A stretch of 16,134 bases of DNA from contig CAZJDV010000060.1 in assembly GCA_964544865.1 (NCBI GenBank), positions 1-16,134 of the forward strand, written 5' to 3'. The position numbers and the translations under genes are program-made. Of the stretch, positions 14,857 through 16,134 are shown piece by piece. The notes below the pieces were generated by a model. That model was not told the origin of the DNA, did no database searches, and saw only the letters and a list, made by a program, of their open reading frames with translations. Positions within the stretch are counted from its first letter, which is position 1. Each line of letters begins with the position of its first letter. This DNA comes from CAZJDV01 sp964544865. GTDB lineage: Bacteria > Chloroflexota > Dehalococcoidia > Lucifugimonadales > CAJWER01.

Positions 14857-15036
14857 ATGCCTGACATTTGGGCACATCCGCATCTTGGCCGGTTTTCCGT
14901 CGGTGGCGTGAACGCGGCATCATTTGCGGGGAGTTTCGACCGGCCTCCTCAATTGGTGTTCGACGCTCACAAGGAAGCCTTTATTGCCTTATTGCGGGCA
15001 TCAGCAGCAACCGAGGAAGGCAGTTCGGAGGCCTAG
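14857..15036 (+). CDS. Possible small hypothetical protein (59 residues)
   Basis: ATG 14857 to TAG 15036 encodes a 59-residue frame beginning MPDIWAHPHLGRFSVGG and ending TEEGSSEA. I do not recognise the protein. Points in favour are a TATACT hexamer just upstream, a protein-like composition and an acidic tail. Against it are no clear ribosome binding site and a setting full of relics. The frame is open further upstream to an ATG at 14710, but that part looks like random coding. Confidence 0.2.
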   Translation: MPDIWAHPHLGRFSVGGVNAASFAGSFDRPPQLVFDAHKEAFIALLRASAATEEGSSEA

Positions 15037-15209
15037 GACCAGACTACTACCACGACACGACCGGCAACCCTCGCGTCAACGGAGCGATAGGCTTGGGCGA
15101 TTCTCCGGCTTCGAGCTATCACCTCTGGCCTCGGACTTGGTGGCGTTGTGTTCTGACCCTACACCTGCTCCCCATTAGCCAGCATATCTCCCATGGACGG
15201 AATGGACCT

Positions 15210-16134
15210 TCACATCTGGCCGCGGACCGGTACCTCCGGCTCAACGTAGTCCACTCTCACCTCTACGTGCTGCATGATCCGGTCCGCAGTCATGGCCTTG
15301 AGGAGGCTCCCCATGGTCACTTCCAGCTTGTTGTCGCCTTCGCGAACGAGGTCAAGGGGAAGGTTGAAGTCGTACCAGTAGTAAGTGTCGATACGGTGGG
15401 GCACACCTGTCCTCGCCGCAGCCCAGTCCACGATTCCGCCGTAGTAGGCGCTGACCTTCGCGTCTTCCAGGGGCAGCGTCAGGCCGTTGAAGCGAAACTC
15501 AAGCCTGTCCTCCGGGTTGGTCTGAACAATGCGCACGCGGAGCTTCACGCTTTCCAACTCGCCATCATTTCGTGCTTCTCCTAGTGCATCGCCTATGAAG
15601 ACAGGAACGCAGGCCGGCACGCCTTCTTGCAGGATGATCGGCAAGAGCCTGCCTAGCGAGGCCGAGTCCGGTCCGTCGGTCCCCGGTGCGAGCATGTAGT
15701 GCTTCGACTTGCGAGCGTAGATGTCCGGGTCGCCCAGCTCCCGCATTACCTGGTACTCGCGGGCCGTGTGGGGCCACGGTAGGTGCTCCAGGTAGACCCC
15801 GTCAGCGCCACGCGCGCGGTAATTGGTGGCGTCTGCTCGCTGCATTTCGATGGTGGCGTCGTGACTACGATCGTCGTACGGAGTTCTGCCAATACGAGAG
15901 TATACCCACGCCCCCTGTTCATGGGCCGCCTCGATCAGCCAGTCGAAAGAGTGCTGGGAGTCCACCAGCATGCTCTGGCCTCCGCCCAGGTAGGGCAAGA
16001 CGACGTCCACCAACCCTTCGGCGAGCCAAGTCCGCACGTCCATCCCGACGGCCAGATTGCCCTCTTCGACGGGATGGACCCGAGACGCGAGCATGAGACG
16101 TCTTCCTCGCCGCTATCCAATGTCGTTCAGCAGA
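15210..16134 (-). pseudogene. Glycoside-hydrolase-like TIM-barrel protein, cut by window edge, in-frame TAG
   Basis: From ATG 16094 a 294-residue frame runs to TGA at 15210. It reads like the back half of a TIM barrel (GMDVRTWLAEGLVDVVLPYLGG; SRIGRTPYDD; RARGADGVYLEH) followed by a beta-rich C-terminal domain (RLEFRFNGLTLPLED, FNLPLDLVREGDNKLEVTM), as in uncharacterised family-10-like hydrolases. The same frame reads on upstream of that ATG as LLNDIG-stop-RRGRRLMLASRV, and LLNDIG...RRGR..LASRV looks like one continuous strand-helix unit of the barrel. The Met at 16094 is thus probably internal, and TAG (16115-16113) interrupts a gene that continues beyond the window. If the protein truly starts at 16094 (GAGGAAG lies about nine bases upstream) it would lack the first half of the barrel. 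Function not known. Confidence 0.6.

Larger units (their letters stand above)
14421..15209. other. Largely unexplained stretch between lipoprotein fragment and TIM-barrel gene
   Basis: Several open frames exist on both strands but none gives a recognisable protein. One minus-strand frame (14883-14509) has a Cys/His-rich piece (LCELCLHSHTYH) of unclear meaning. One short plus-strand frame (14857-15036) has a possible promoter and is listed separately. No inverted repeat or RNA gene stood out. Decayed genes are likely, given the relics on both sides. Confidence 0.4.

Noticed and set aside
14509..14883. Cys/His-rich minus-strand frame as a metal-binding protein
   Set aside because: The Cys and His residues do not form a known spacing, composition is uneven, and no ribosome binding site or homologous core was seen.

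Overview
The window is GC-rich bacterial DNA whose gene content would fit a free-living Chloroflexota of the Dehalococcoidia/SAR202 kind. The grounds are several paralogous Ldh-family dehydrogenases side by side, lipoproteins with Thr/Pro-rich linkers and DUF3179 domains, a SelA-like PLP enzyme and a NodI/NodJ-type ABC-2 exporter. This assignment is an inference, because no rRNA or marker gene lies here. No tRNA, CRISPR array, insertion sequence or transposase was seen.

Layout from left to right. A type IV ABC exporter half-transporter (12-1796, +) overlaps the stop of a gene outside the window. It converges on a damaged short-chain dehydrogenase (1806-about 2400, -). Next come three tandem Ldh-family (malate/L-lactate dehydrogenase type) genes, all on the minus strand (5801 to 2408), with short gaps that carry inverted repeats. 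Upstream of them are two tandem DUF3179 lipoprotein genes: one broken and truncated (7160 to about 5835), one intact (8784-7183). A SelA-like, D-glucosaminate-6-phosphate ammonia-lyase-type PLP enzyme follows (10126-8987, -). After a gene-free gap lies a plus-strand protoglobin-GAF sensor gene broken by two amber codons and a frameshift (10554-11655). A second gene-free gap with strong inverted repeats leads to a NodJ/NodI-like exporter pair (12975-12193 and 13898-12975, -). Upstream of that pair are a Doc-toxin-like relic and a lipoprotein leader fragment. The right edge holds a minus-strand TIM-barrel, glycoside-hydrolase-like gene, cut by the window edge and apparently interrupted by an amber codon.

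Taken together, the Ldh trio, the SDR remnant and the SelA-like lyase look like a catabolic neighbourhood for hydroxy acids or sugar acids; substrates cannot be read from sequence. The Ldh trio is flanked on one side by a gene that has lost its 3' end and on the other by a gene that has lost its 5' end, so it may have arrived as a block.

The most notable points are: (1) the number of decaying genes; (2) a TGA exactly at the first cysteine of the DUF3179 CxxC motif, followed by a small hairpin, which suggests a present or former selenocysteine codon; (3) four in-frame TAG codons in otherwise well-conserved genes, although TAG is also the usual terminator here; (4) a Doc-like relic beside a lipoprotein leader that is fortuitously in frame with the NodI-like ATPase.
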